The notes under the pieces are model-generated. The model was not told the origin of the DNA, did not search any database, and saw only the letters and a program-made list of their open reading frames with translations. This document shows, piece by piece, positions 1-8,411 of a stretch of 64,000 nucleotides of DNA (positions are counted from its first letter, which is position 1; each line of letters begins with the position of its first letter). Both the position numbers and the translations under genes were made by a program. Origin of the DNA: Ruegeria_C sp041537925 (GTDB lineage Bacteria > Pseudomonadota > Alphaproteobacteria > Rhodobacterales > Rhodobacteraceae); contig NZ_JBGOSH010000004.1 of the NCBI RefSeq assembly GCF_041537925.1, positions 62,001 through 126,000 on the forward strand, in the 5' to 3' direction.

Positions 1-1390
1 GCGCGGGGCCGACGACCCTTTCGGTGTCCACGAACCACTGGTCGGTGAACATGGGCTCGATCACAACTTTCGAGCGGTCGCCAAAGGGCTGCATGATCGG
101 TTTGCTCTCGACCAGCGGTACAAGAGCAGCCGGATCGTCATCTTCGCTCAGCTTGGTGCCCAGCACCGGATTGTCCGCGCGGGTCATAACGGCCAGACCG
201 TCGGCGGTGATCTCTTCGACAACTTTCGCACGCGCCTCGAACCGGTCAAGTCCGCGCAGGTGGTCGGGCACCAGATTGATCGCGTCGATCTCGTTCTCGG
301 TGAACGCGCGCCCACGCGCGTAGTCCTGTGCTTTACCAGCCTCGACGGCATAAGGCGCGCCGTCACCCCGCATCGCTCCGCGCGTGTCCATCAGCCGGTA
401 CATCGGAATGCCGCCGCGTTTGGCCACCATGCTATCGTTGAAATCATGCGCACCGGTGATCTTCACCGCGCCTGAGCCGAAATTCGGGTCCGGGTAATCA
501 TCGGTGATGATCGGGATCTGGCGGCGGTGCTCTTTCGGGCCAACCGGGATTTCACACAGCTTGCCGATGATCTGCGCATAGCGCTCGTCCGAGGGATGAA
601 CGGCCACCGCGCCGTCACCCAGCATCGTTTCGGGCCGCGTCGTGGCGATCGAGATATAGTCGCGCTCTTCCTCAAGCACGATATTCCCGTCCTCGTCCTT
701 TTCCGCATAGGTATAGGTCTCGCCGCCCGCCAGCGGGTATTTGAAGTGCCACATATGGCCGGGCGTTTCGATGTTCTCGACTTCGAGGTCCGAGATCGCG
801 GTTTCAAAATGCGGGTCCCAGTTGACCAGCCGCTTGCCGCGATAGATGTACTCTTGCTGGTACATCTCGACAAAGACCTTGATCACCGCGTCATGGAAAT
901 TGGCCGAATTCTCGTGACCAGTGCGCGGATCGCCTGCTGCACCGGCCATGGTGAAGGCGTTGCGCGACCAGTCGCAGGATGCGCCCAGACGTTTCAGCTG
1001 TTCAATGATCGTGCCGCCGTATTCGCCCTTCCACTCCCAGACTTTTTCCAGGAATTTCTCGCGCCCCAACTCCCGTCGACCGGGCTGTTGGGTGGCGGCC
1101 AGCATCTTTTCCACCTGCATCTGCGTGGCGATGCCTGCGTGGTCCTGACCGGGTTGCCACAGCGTGTCGAAGCCGCGCATGCGGTGCCAGCGGATCAGGA
1201 TGTCCTGCAGCGTGTTGTTGAACGCATGACCCACATGCAGCGCGCCCGTCACGTTGGGCGGCGGGATCATGACGGTAAAGCTTTCGTCGCGCGATCTGTT
1301 CGCGCCTGCCTTGAAGGCTCCGGCCTGTTCCCAGGCCTCATAGATGCGGGCCTCGGCCTCGGCCGCGTTAAAAGTCTTTTCCATCGCCAT
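1..1390 (-). CDS. valS: Valyl-tRNA synthetase, N-terminal 463 residues (3' end outside window)
   Basis: Class I aminoacyl-tRNA synthetase that charges tRNA-Val. The reverse-strand reading starts MAMEKTFNAAEAEARIYEAW. It carries the ATP-binding HIGH-type motif PNVTGALHVGHA (HVGH at residues 52-55) and the editing-domain signature TTRPETMLGD, so the Rossmann core and part of the CP1 proofreading domain are present. The KMSKS loop and anticodon-binding domain would lie beyond base 1. The start at 1390 has AGGA about ten bases upstream; a second in-frame ATG is two codons later (1384). The frame is open to the window edge. No oddity seen. Confidence 0.96.
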   Translation of the reverse strand, partial: MAMEKTFNAAEAEARIYEAWEQAGAFKAGANRSRDESFTVMIPPPNVTGALHVGHAFNNTLQDILIRWHRMRGFDTLWQPGQDHAGIATQMQVEKMLAATQQPGRRELGREKFLEKVWEWKGEYGGTIIEQLKRLGASCDWSRNAFTMAGAAGDPRTGHENSANFHDAVIKVFVEMYQQEYIYRGKRLVNWDPHFETAISDLEVENIETPGHMWHFKYPLAGGETYTYAEKDEDGNIVLEEERDYISIATTRPETMLGDGAVAVHPSDERYAQIIGKLCEIPVGPKEHRRQIPIITDDYPDPNFGSGAVKITGAHDFNDSMVAKRGGIPMYRLMDTRGAMRGDGAPYAVEAGKAQDYARGRAFTENEIDAINLVPDHLRGLDRFEARAKVVEEITADGLAVMTRADNPVLGTKLSEDDDPAALVPLVESKPIMQPFGDRSKVVIEPMFTDQWFVDTERVVGPA

Positions 1391-1533
1391 GGGGTGCGTC
1401 CTGCGTCAACGAATTCGGGTCAGGCCTGCAATAGCGAATGGGGTCGGGAAGGGGAAGGGCACATGCCGCTTTTGCGCAGATGAATGCACCGCCGGAGGCC
1501 CGGCGATGCGTTCAGGTCCTTCAATAGGACGCC

Positions 1534-3771
1534 TCAGATCAGCAGATCGAAGCTATGGGACAGTGGCAGCGTGCGCGCGCGCTGACCAGTCAGGTCAAAG
1601 AGCGCATTGCCAAGTGCAGGCATCGCGGGTGGGGTGCCCGGCTCGCCCGCTCCGCCCATATGTCGGTTGGTTTCCAATACGCGCACCTCGGTCACCGGCG
1701 TGGTGTGCATGCGCAACGCGTCATAATCGGGGAAGTTATACTGCTCGACTTCGCCATCGGCGAAGGTGATCTCGCCAAAGCACGCTGCCGACAGGCCATA
1801 GATCATGCCGCCGACCATCTGCGCCTCAACCGTATTGGGGTCGAGCGCGAGGCCCATATCGCAGGCGATCCAGGCCTTGTTGATGCGGATCGTGCCATCC
1901 TCGTTGACCACCTCGATAACTTGCGCCACCGGTGTGCCGAAGCTGTAGCAGAAGCCGACGCCGCGCCCGACACCGTCGGGCGTCTTGCCGGTCCAGCCTG
2001 ACATCTCGCGCACTGCCTCCAGGCAACCGGCCGAGGGGGCATGTTCGGATTTCATCAACTCCAGCCTGAATTCCAGCGGGTCGCGCCCGGCGGCATGGGC
2101 CATTTCATCCAGGAAAGTGTCGTGGAAGAAGCCGTTGAAACTGTTGCCGACCGAGCGCCAGAACCCTACCGGCACGGCCAGATCGGTCACGTAGCCGCGC
2201 ATCCGGTAATTGGGGATCGCGTAAGGCTGGTTGAAGGCGCCCTCGACCAGTACCTTGTCGGGGCCACCCGCAGGCATTCCGATCCGGCCCATGGCCTGAT
2301 AGACTGCAGACTGCGCCGCGATCTGGCCGTCACAGAGTACCGCCTTGCCATCCTTGACCGCACCGCGCATCCGGGCCATCGCGCCGGGACGGTAGAAGTC
2401 GTGGCGCATATCTTCTTCGCGCGACCATGTGGTCTGCACTGGCACATTGGGCATCGCCATCGCGACCTTGGTGGCGATCACCGAGTAGTCGAACTCGCCT
2501 TTGCGACCAAAACCACCGCCAAGATAGGGGGTGTGAACGGACACCGCCTCGGGGTCGAGATTGGCGACCTCGGCCGCTTTCGATTGGATAATCGTGGGGG
2601 CCTGGTTGCCAGCCCAGATGTCCAGGGTTTTGCCGGTAAAGAGTGCGGTGGCATTCATCGGCTCCATCGTGGCATGGGCCAGATAGGGCAGCTTGTATTC
2701 CGCCGTGATCTCGGTCGCACCGTCGGGCAGCACGCTGACATCGCCATCGTCGCGCATGGCAGAGTTGGCCTCGCCGTCGAAACTCGCTGCGATGACGTCG
2801 AAGAGCGCGTCGGTTTCCGGCGGGTAAGGCGCCTCGCCCCAGTCCACATCAATGGCCTCGACCGCTTGCATGGCAAGCCAGGTATTGCTTGCGATCACCG
2901 CAACGCCATTGCCCAGATCGACGACCTTTTCGACGCCGGTCATGGATTCGGCGGCACTGGCGTCAAACCCCTTCATCTCGCCACCCAGTTTCGGATTGAC
3001 GCGGACACTGGCGAATTTCAGGCCCTCGGGCCGCACGTCGATGCCAAACTCGGCGGTGCCGGTGGATTTGCCGACCATGTCGACGCGCGGATGGTGTTTG
3101 CCCAGAATGCGCCATTCCGAAGGGTCGCGCAGTTCGACATGGGGCGGGTCGATCTGACCGGCGGCCACGGCCAGTTCGGTATAGGAAATGCTTGTGCCGT
3201 CCGGGGCGATGACCGCGCCCTTTTCGGTCTTGAGTAGGCTACGGTCGACGCCCAACTGATCTGCGGCAGCTTGTTTCAGGGTTTCGCGGGCGGTGGCTCC
3301 GGCCTCGCGCATGCGCACGAACCCGTCCTTCATCGAGGTTGAGCCCCCGGTGACTTGCAGACTGAACACCTTGCCCAGCACACCAAGCGCTTCGGCCAGA
3401 TTGTGCTGGAAATCCGAGATGTCATAGCCCTTGTTGGGCAGTGCCTCGCCCAACATCGCGCTGTTGTAATAGGCCGCCGCCGCTGGTCCGTGCAGGACGC
3501 GGATATCATCCAGTTCCACATCCAGTTCTTCGGCGATCAGCGCCGCCCAAGTGGTCATCACGCCCTGACCCATCTCGGCACGGGGCGCGAACAATGTAAC
3601 GCCCTCCTGATCGATCAGGACAAAGGGGTTCAGTGCGGTTTCGCCTTCTTGCGGTTTCAGCGGGTTGGGGGCGGGGCGGTTCACATAATAGACGCCAAAA
3701 GCCACGCCGCCGACGATGGCGGCCGACCCGATCAGGAAAGTACGGCGGAGGATTTTTCCGACAGATGCCAT
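1534..3771 (-). CDS. iorB: Isoquinoline 1-oxidoreductase-type molybdopterin-binding subunit
   Basis: Large subunit (745 aa) of a xanthine-oxidase-family molybdenum hydroxylase that hydroxylates N-heteroaromatics or aldehydes. The N-terminus has a twin-arginine signal (LRRTFLIGSA, residues 8-17) followed by a hydrophobic stretch, so export to or anchoring on the periplasmic side is expected. The body has molybdopterin-binding segments (TPYLGGGFGRKGEFD near residue 415), and GAGEPGTPP near the C-terminus carries the conserved active-site Glu. It lies 3 bases downstream of the 2Fe-2S subunit. There is no FAD subunit gene, which is typical of the two-subunit Ior type that passes electrons to a cytochrome. 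The substrate cannot be told from sequence. Confidence 0.9.
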   Translation of the reverse strand: MASVGKILRRTFLIGSAAIVGGVAFGVYYVNRPAPNPLKPQEGETALNPFVLIDQEGVTLFAPRAEMGQGVMTTWAALIAEELDVELDDIRVLHGPAAAAYYNSAMLGEALPNKGYDISDFQHNLAEALGVLGKVFSLQVTGGSTSMKDGFVRMREAGATARETLKQAAADQLGVDRSLLKTEKGAVIAPDGTSISYTELAVAAGQIDPPHVELRDPSEWRILGKHHPRVDMVGKSTGTAEFGIDVRPEGLKFASVRVNPKLGGEMKGFDASAAESMTGVEKVVDLGNGVAVIASNTWLAMQAVEAIDVDWGEAPYPPETDALFDVIAASFDGEANSAMRDDGDVSVLPDGATEITAEYKLPYLAHATMEPMNATALFTGKTLDIWAGNQAPTIIQSKAAEVANLDPEAVSVHTPYLGGGFGRKGEFDYSVIATKVAMAMPNVPVQTTWSREEDMRHDFYRPGAMARMRGAVKDGKAVLCDGQIAAQSAVYQAMGRIGMPAGGPDKVLVEGAFNQPYAIPNYRMRGYVTDLAVPVGFWRSVGNSFNGFFHDTFLDEMAHAAGRDPLEFRLELMKSEHAPSAGCLEAVREMSGWTGKTPDGVGRGVGFCYSFGTPVAQVIEVVNEDGTIRINKAWIACDMGLALDPNTVEAQMVGGMIYGLSAACFGEITFADGEVEQYNFPDYDALRMHTTPVTEVRVLETNRHMGGAGEPGTPPAMPALGNALFDLTGQRARTLPLSHSFDLLI

Positions 3772-3774
3772 GAT

Positions 3775-4239
3775 TTACGCCTCCTTCAGTTTGCCAGCGG
3801 CGGTGTGGATCGCGGCGCGGATACGGGGGTAGGTGCCGCAGCGGCAGAGATTGCCCTGCATCGCCTCGTCGATCTCGTTGTCCGAGGGGCTGGGGTTTTC
3901 GGCCAGCAATGCCGCAGCCTGCATGATCTGTCCCGACTGGCAATAGCCGCATTGCGCGACCTGATGGTCAACCCAGGCCTGCTGGATCTTGGCCATCGCA
4001 TCGGGTGTGCCGACGCCTTCGATGGTAGTGACATCACCCCAGACATCCGACAAAGCAACCTGGCAGGAGCGCACCGCTTCGCCGTCGATATGCACTGTGC
4101 AAGCCCCGCAGGCGGCTACGCCGCAGCCGAATTTCGTACCGGTCAGGCCAACCTCATCGCGTAGCACCCAGAGCAGGGGCATTTCATCGGGCAGGTCGAC
4201 CTCATGGGTGGTTCCGTTGATTGTCAGGGATGTTGGCAT
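3775..4239 (-). CDS. iorA: Isoquinoline 1-oxidoreductase-type [2Fe-2S] subunit
   Basis: Small iron-sulfur subunit (154 aa) of the molybdenum hydroxylase encoded with iorB. The N-terminal ferredoxin-like cluster is seen in CGVAACGACTVHIDG plus a later Cys (about residues 39-60), and the second all-helical cluster in CGYCQSGQ and CRCGTYPRIR. It passes electrons from the molybdopterin subunit to an external acceptor. It is first in a two-gene operon and divergent from a TetR gene with inverted repeats between them. Length and motif order match the family; no separate signal peptide is present, consistent with co-export with a Tat partner. Confidence 0.93.
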   Translation of the reverse strand: MPTSLTINGTTHEVDLPDEMPLLWVLRDEVGLTGTKFGCGVAACGACTVHIDGEAVRSCQVALSDVWGDVTTIEGVGTPDAMAKIQQAWVDHQVAQCGYCQSGQIMQAAALLAENPSPSDNEIDEAMQGNLCRCGTYPRIRAAIHTAAGKLKEA

Positions 4240-4267
4240 GGCGCGTCTCTCCGCATCTGCTGAGTTG

Positions 4268-4324
4268 TGACAAAAATAGCGGAATTTGTCAGGATGTCAA
4301 TTGACAAAATCGACACAAAATGTC
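4268..4324. promoter_or_regulatory. Overlapping TGTCA/TGACA inverted repeats between iorA and tetR
   Basis: The intergenic region holds a perfect 12-base palindrome TGTCAATTGACA (4295-4306), an inverted repeat TGACAAA-N10-TTTGTCA (4268-4274 / 4285-4291), and GACA-N5-TGTC (4312-4324) reaching the first annotated start codon of the regulator. Arrays of such half-sites are what a dimeric TetR-type repressor binds, so this is probably the shared operator for autoregulation and control of iorAB. The repeats are seen directly; the binding is inferred. Confidence 0.6.
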
Positions 4325-4916
4325 AAAGACTGGAGTCATGAAGGATCTCGATCTCGACACAAAGCAGAAAGCCATTCTGGACGCGGCCTGGACCGCCTTT
4401 GCGACATATGGATTTCGCAAGACCTCGATGGATGACATCGCGCGTGGGGCGGGCATGTCGCGGGCGGCGCTGTACCTGCACTATCGGAACAAAGATGATA
4501 TTTTCCAGACGCTTGTGCGGCATTGCTACGACAAGTGCAGCGCCGCGCTGGCCGCGGCGCTGAACCAGGACGGCGCCGTGCCGGAGGTGCTGGAAACGGC
4601 AGTTCTCGCGCAGGGTGAGATCGTGGTGCGGCCGATGCTCAGCTCTGCCCACGGGATGGAGTTGATGGAGGCGGGGACAACAACATCTTCGGAAATGGTA
4701 CATGAAGGTGAGGCGCGTCTGCGCAAGATCTATGCCGACTGGCTGGCACGACATGAGAAGGCCGGGGACGTGACACTGCCTGGCAGTGCCGAAGAAATGG
4801 CGGCGCTCATCACATCGTCGCTGAAAGGGGCCAAGGTGACCGCCGGGTCTTACGACGATTATTGCCAGTCGGTAAGAATGCTCGCCGCGGTGTTTGGCGC
4901 GGGAATCGCCAACTAG
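4320..4916 (+). CDS. TetR/AcrR family transcriptional regulator
   Basis: 198-residue one-component repressor. Residues about 14-60 form the TetR helix-turn-helix (AILDAAWTAFATYGFRKTS, then DDIARGAGMSRAALYLHYRN, a canonical recognition helix ending in YxHYxNK). The C-terminal ligand/dimerization half has no recognisable ligand signature. It is divergent from iorAB with palindromic half-sites between, so it probably senses an aromatic N-heterocycle or aldehyde and derepresses iorAB. A second start at 4338 (MKDLDLD) would leave the last inverted repeat outside the coding sequence and has GGAG just upstream, so the true protein may be six residues shorter. Confidence 0.92.
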   Translation: MSKTGVMKDLDLDTKQKAILDAAWTAFATYGFRKTSMDDIARGAGMSRAALYLHYRNKDDIFQTLVRHCYDKCSAALAAALNQDGAVPEVLETAVLAQGEIVVRPMLSSAHGMELMEAGTTTSSEMVHEGEARLRKIYADWLARHEKAGDVTLPGSAEEMAALITSSLKGAKVTAGSYDDYCQSVRMLAAVFGAGIAN

Positions 4917-4917
4917 A

Positions 4918-6111
4918 TCAGGTGACCAACTGGCGGACCTTGTATTCGTCCCGGTCCCAAACGCGGTCTTGCATGATTTCTTCCAGGATCGTCACGGCAC
5001 GCGCTATGTCAGTTTCGTCCAGAAACAGCGGCGTGATGCCGAACCGCAAGATATCGGGTGTGCGGAAATCGCCAATGACGCCGCGCGCGATTAAGGCCTG
5101 AATGACGGCATAGCCCTCGGGATGGCGGAACGAGACATGGCTGCCGCGCTGGGCGGGGTCGCGCGGGCTGGCAAGCTGCAAGTCGGGGCATTGCTCGCTG
5201 ACCCCCGCGATGAGCATCTCGCTCAACTCGACCGCCCGGGCACGAACATCCGCCATCGCGACCCCGTCCCAGACATCCAGCGCGGCGTCGAGCGCGGCCA
5301 TTTGCAGCACCGGCGGGGTGCCCACGCGCATCCGCTCGATGCCCTGCCCGGCGCGGTAGTCCAGATCGAAGGCAAAAGGCGCGGCATGGCCCAGCCAGCC
5401 CGACAGGGCGGGCAGTGCATTATCCGCATGGCGGGGCGCGACATAGATGAAGGCGGGCGCCCCGGGGCCACCATTGAGGTATTTGTAAGTGCAGCCCACT
5501 GCAAAATCTGTCCCGCAGCCGGTGACGTCGATGGCGTCCGCACCCGCGGAATGTGCCAGATCCCAGATGGTTATGATACCAAGTTCATGCGCCTTTTCGG
5601 TCAGGGCCCGCATGTCATGGCGGCGACCGGTACAGAAATCGACATCGGTCAGCATCAGCACCGCAACCTCGTCACTCAGCGAGGCGGCGACTTGCTCGGG
5701 GTCCACCAACTGCAATGTGTGCCCCTGACCCAGCGTGTCCAGCAACCCCCTTGCCATGTAGAGGTCAGTCGGAAAGTTGCCGGTATCTGACAAAACCACG
5801 CGCCGGTCCGGTGACAGCGCCAGCGCGGCGGCCAGCGCTTGATAGACCTTGATCGACAACGTATCACCCACAACCACATGGCCGGGTTCCGCGCCGATCA
5901 GTCTTCCGATCCGGTCACCCAGACGCGATGGCTGGTGGATCCAGCCCGCTTTGTTCCAGCCGGTGATCAGCATCTCGCCCCATTCGCCCTGCATGACCTC
6001 TGCCATACGGTCAGTGGCGGACAGTGGCAGCGGACCCAACGAATTGCCGTCCAGATAAGTCATGCCCTCGGGCAGGTGAAACAGGGTCTTGGTGGTGGTG
6101 AAATCGGTCAT
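4918..6111 (-). CDS. kynU: Kynureninase
   Basis: PLP enzyme (397 aa) that cleaves L-kynurenine to anthranilate and alanine in tryptophan degradation. The start MTDFTTTKTLF is preceded by GCAGGATG. The frame is open for a further 114 codons upstream, but that extension is Arg/Gln/Pro-rich and runs over the divergent gene, so it is rejected. Family signatures: YLDGNSLGPLP near the N-terminus, WDLAHSAGA (PLP-binding Asp) and CTYKYLNGGPG with the Schiff-base Lys at residue 210. No other kyn genes are adjacent, so tryptophan 2,3-dioxygenase and formamidase must be elsewhere. The 3' end lies one base from the convergent tetR stop. Confidence 0.94.
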   Translation of the reverse strand: MTDFTTTKTLFHLPEGMTYLDGNSLGPLPLSATDRMAEVMQGEWGEMLITGWNKAGWIHQPSRLGDRIGRLIGAEPGHVVVGDTLSIKVYQALAAALALSPDRRVVLSDTGNFPTDLYMARGLLDTLGQGHTLQLVDPEQVAASLSDEVAVLMLTDVDFCTGRRHDMRALTEKAHELGIITIWDLAHSAGADAIDVTGCGTDFAVGCTYKYLNGGPGAPAFIYVAPRHADNALPALSGWLGHAAPFAFDLDYRAGQGIERMRVGTPPVLQMAALDAALDVWDGVAMADVRARAVELSEMLIAGVSEQCPDLQLASPRDPAQRGSHVSFRHPEGYAVIQALIARGVIGDFRTPDILRFGITPLFLDETDIARAVTILEEIMQDRVWDRDEYKVRQLVT

Positions 6112-6249
6112 TTGACATCCTGCTGACACTTGGTGTCGCGACGATGGCCTGCTTGCAGGGGATGAGCAAGGTCTGCTGCGGCGTTGCGTCTTGGCGCGTA
6201 CGGTCAGTGGATGTGGCAGGTTGTGCGCGAAATCTCCGGAGGAGCGCTG

Positions 6250-6699
6250 ATGAAATGGCTTGATATTCCGCCGATCTGGCTGGTCGGGTTCATACTGATC
6301 GCATGGGGGCAGGCGCGCTGGGCCGCGTTCCGGTTCAGCTTTGGCGGGGTCTGGGCCGATCTGCTGGGCGGGCTGTGCGTGGGCGCGGGGCTTTTGCTGA
6401 TGGTGCTGGCCCTGCTGGAGCTGCGCCGGCATCGCACCACGCCGATCCCGCATCGGACCGCCTCGGCGCTGGTCACCAGCGGCATCTTTTCGCGTTCGCG
6501 CAACCCGATCTATCTGGGGGATGCCCTGATTCTCGCTGGTCTGATCCTGCGTTTCGACGCCGTTTTGTCGCTGCCGCTGATCCCGATTTTTGTCTGGCTG
6601 CTTGAGCGGCGCTTTGTCCTGCCCGAGGAAGCCGCGCTGCGCCGGACATTCCGTGCCGACTTCGCCCGGTACGAGCGCAAGACGCGCCGCTGGCTGTAG
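6250..6699 (+). CDS. Isoprenylcysteine carboxyl methyltransferase-like membrane protein
   Basis: 149-residue integral membrane protein with about four hydrophobic segments. The C-terminal part has the ICMT/PEMT-type signature: SRNPIYLGD (about residues 81-89), then PEEAALRRTF..FARYERKTRRWL, the usual EE...F...Y..Y...TRRW ending of SAM-dependent membrane methyltransferases. The start at 6250 is chosen because GGAGGAGC lies 5-12 bases upstream; an upstream in-frame start at 6184 would add unlikely residues. The bacterial substrate (lipid, thiol or small molecule) is unknown. It stands alone between kynU (divergent) and pntA. Confidence 0.8.
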   Translation: MKWLDIPPIWLVGFILIAWGQARWAAFRFSFGGVWADLLGGLCVGAGLLLMVLALLELRRHRTTPIPHRTASALVTSGIFSRSRNPIYLGDALILAGLILRFDAVLSLPLIPIFVWLLERRFVLPEEAALRRTFRADFARYERKTRRWL

Positions 6700-6826
6700 A
6701 ACAAGAGCAACTCGACGGCCAATCCAAATGCTGCGCTTGCGAAATTTTGTTGCGCAATATAGGTCAAGGCACCGCGAACCGTTTCAATCTGCGTCCGGAT
6801 GCAGACAGCAAAAGGGGGCCTGACAG

Positions 6827-8398
6827 GTGAAGATAGGCACACCAAAAGAGAAATTTGTAGGCGAGGCGCGCGTTGCGATGACGCCAGACTCGGCGCGCCA
6901 ACTGCAAAAGCTGGGTTATGACTGCGCCATCGAAAGCGGCGCGGGGGCAGCGGCCGGTTTTTCGGATGCGCGCTATGAAGAGGCCGGGGTCGAGGTCATC
7001 AAGACCGCCGCCGCGCTCTGGAAAGCGTCTGACATTGTCGCCAAGGTGCGCCAGCCTGACGCCACCGAGCTCAAGCGACTGACAAAGGACAAGACGCTGA
7101 TTTCCTTCTTCAATCCTGCCGGAAACGAAGAGGGGATGGAGGCCGCCAAATCCAAGGGCGCGAACGTGATCGCCATGGAAATGGTGCCGCGGATCAGCCG
7201 GGCTCAGAAGATGGATGCGCTGTCGTCGATGGCCAATATCGCCGGGTATCGCGCGGTGATCGAGGCAGGCAACAACTTTGGTCGCTTCTTTACCGGTCAG
7301 GTGACGGCAGCCGGTAAGGTGCCGCCTGCCAAGGTACTGGTGGTGGGCGCGGGCGTTGCCGGTCTGGCCGCCATCGGCACCTCGACCTCGCTGGGTGCGA
7401 TCACGCTGGCCTTCGACGTGCGCCCCGAAGTGGCCGAACAGGTCGAATCGATGGGTGCCGAGTTCGTCTATCTCGATTTCGAGGACGACCAGCAGGATGG
7501 CGCGGCCACCGGTGGCTATGCCAGCGTCCAGTCCGAAGAGTTCCGCGAAGCGCAGCTTGCCAAGTTCCGCGAATTGGCCCCCGAGGTCGATATCGTCATC
7601 ACGACCGCCTTGATCCCCAACCGCGAAGCGCCCGAGCTTTGGACCAAGGACATGGTCGAAGCGATGAAACCGGGCTCGGTGATCGTCGATCTGGCGGCGG
7701 AAAAGGGCGGCAACTGCAAGCTGACCGTGGCCGATGAGAAGATCGTGACCGATAATGGCGTGACCATCATCGGCTATACCGACTTCCCCAGCCGGATGGC
7801 GTCGCAGGCCTCGACGCTTTACGCCACCAATATCCGCCACATGATGACCGATCTGACGCCCGAGAAGGACGGTCAGGTCAATCACGACATGGAAGATGAC
7901 GTGATCCGCGGTGCCACCGTGACCCATCAGGGTGAGATCACCTTCCCGCCGCCGCCGCCCAAAGTGCAGGCGATTGCCGTGCAGAAAAAGCCCGAAGTCA
8001 AGGAACTGACCCCGGAAGAAAAGCGCGCCAAGGAAGTTGCAGAATTCAAGGCCCAGACCAAGCAGCAGGTCACGTTGCTGGCCGTTGGTGGCGTGCTGAC
8101 GCTGCTGGTGGGCCTGATTGCGCCCGCAAGCTTCATGCAGCATTTCATCGTTTTCGTGCTGGCCGTGTTTGTTGGCTTCCAGGTGATCTGGGGCGTCGCG
8201 CACAGCTTGCACACGCCGTTGATGGCGGTCACCAACGCAATCTCGTCGATCATCATCCTGGGGGCGCTGATGCAGATCGGATCGGGCAGTTTCCTGGTGA
8301 TCCTGTTGGCGGGGCTGTCTGTCTTCATGGCCGGGATCAACATCTTCGGCGGTTTCCTCGTCACACGGCGCATGCTCGCCATGTTCCAGAAATCCTAA
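6827..8398 (+). CDS. pntA: NAD(P) transhydrogenase subunit alpha (NAD-binding domain I plus membrane part)
   Basis: 523-residue alpha subunit of the proton-translocating transhydrogenase, which reduces NADP+ with NADH using the proton-motive force. Residues 1-380 form the soluble NAD(H)-binding domain (MKIGTPKE start, VLVVGAGVAGLAAIGTSTSLGA nucleotide fold). A Pro- and Lys/Glu-rich linker (from about 379) leads to four hydrophobic segments (about 415-515), so this is the fused form rather than split PntAA/PntAB. The start is GTG, with AAAAGGGGGCC eight or more bases upstream. pntB follows after 13 bases with its own strong GGGGGG ribosome site. Confidence 0.97.
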   Translation: MKIGTPKEKFVGEARVAMTPDSARQLQKLGYDCAIESGAGAAAGFSDARYEEAGVEVIKTAAALWKASDIVAKVRQPDATELKRLTKDKTLISFFNPAGNEEGMEAAKSKGANVIAMEMVPRISRAQKMDALSSMANIAGYRAVIEAGNNFGRFFTGQVTAAGKVPPAKVLVVGAGVAGLAAIGTSTSLGAITLAFDVRPEVAEQVESMGAEFVYLDFEDDQQDGAATGGYASVQSEEFREAQLAKFRELAPEVDIVITTALIPNREAPELWTKDMVEAMKPGSVIVDLAAEKGGNCKLTVADEKIVTDNGVTIIGYTDFPSRMASQASTLYATNIRHMMTDLTPEKDGQVNHDMEDDVIRGATVTHQGEITFPPPPPKVQAIAVQKKPEVKELTPEEKRAKEVAEFKAQTKQQVTLLAVGGVLTLLVGLIAPASFMQHFIVFVLAVFVGFQVIWGVAHSLHTPLMAVTNAISSIIILGALMQIGSGSFLVILLAGLSVFMAGINIFGGFLVTRRMLAMFQKS

Positions 8399-8411
8399 GG
8401 GGGGCCGAGAG

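Noticed and set aside
1486..1509. Hairpin CGCCGG-AGGC-CCGGCG downstream of iorB as terminator
   Set aside because: Stem has a mismatch and no T-run on the minus strand; not convincing as an intrinsic terminator.
6112..6453. N-terminal extension of kynureninase by 114 residues
   Set aside because: Arg/Gln/Pro-rich, runs across the divergent methyltransferase-like gene and its ribosome site; the MTDF start has its own SD-like sequence.
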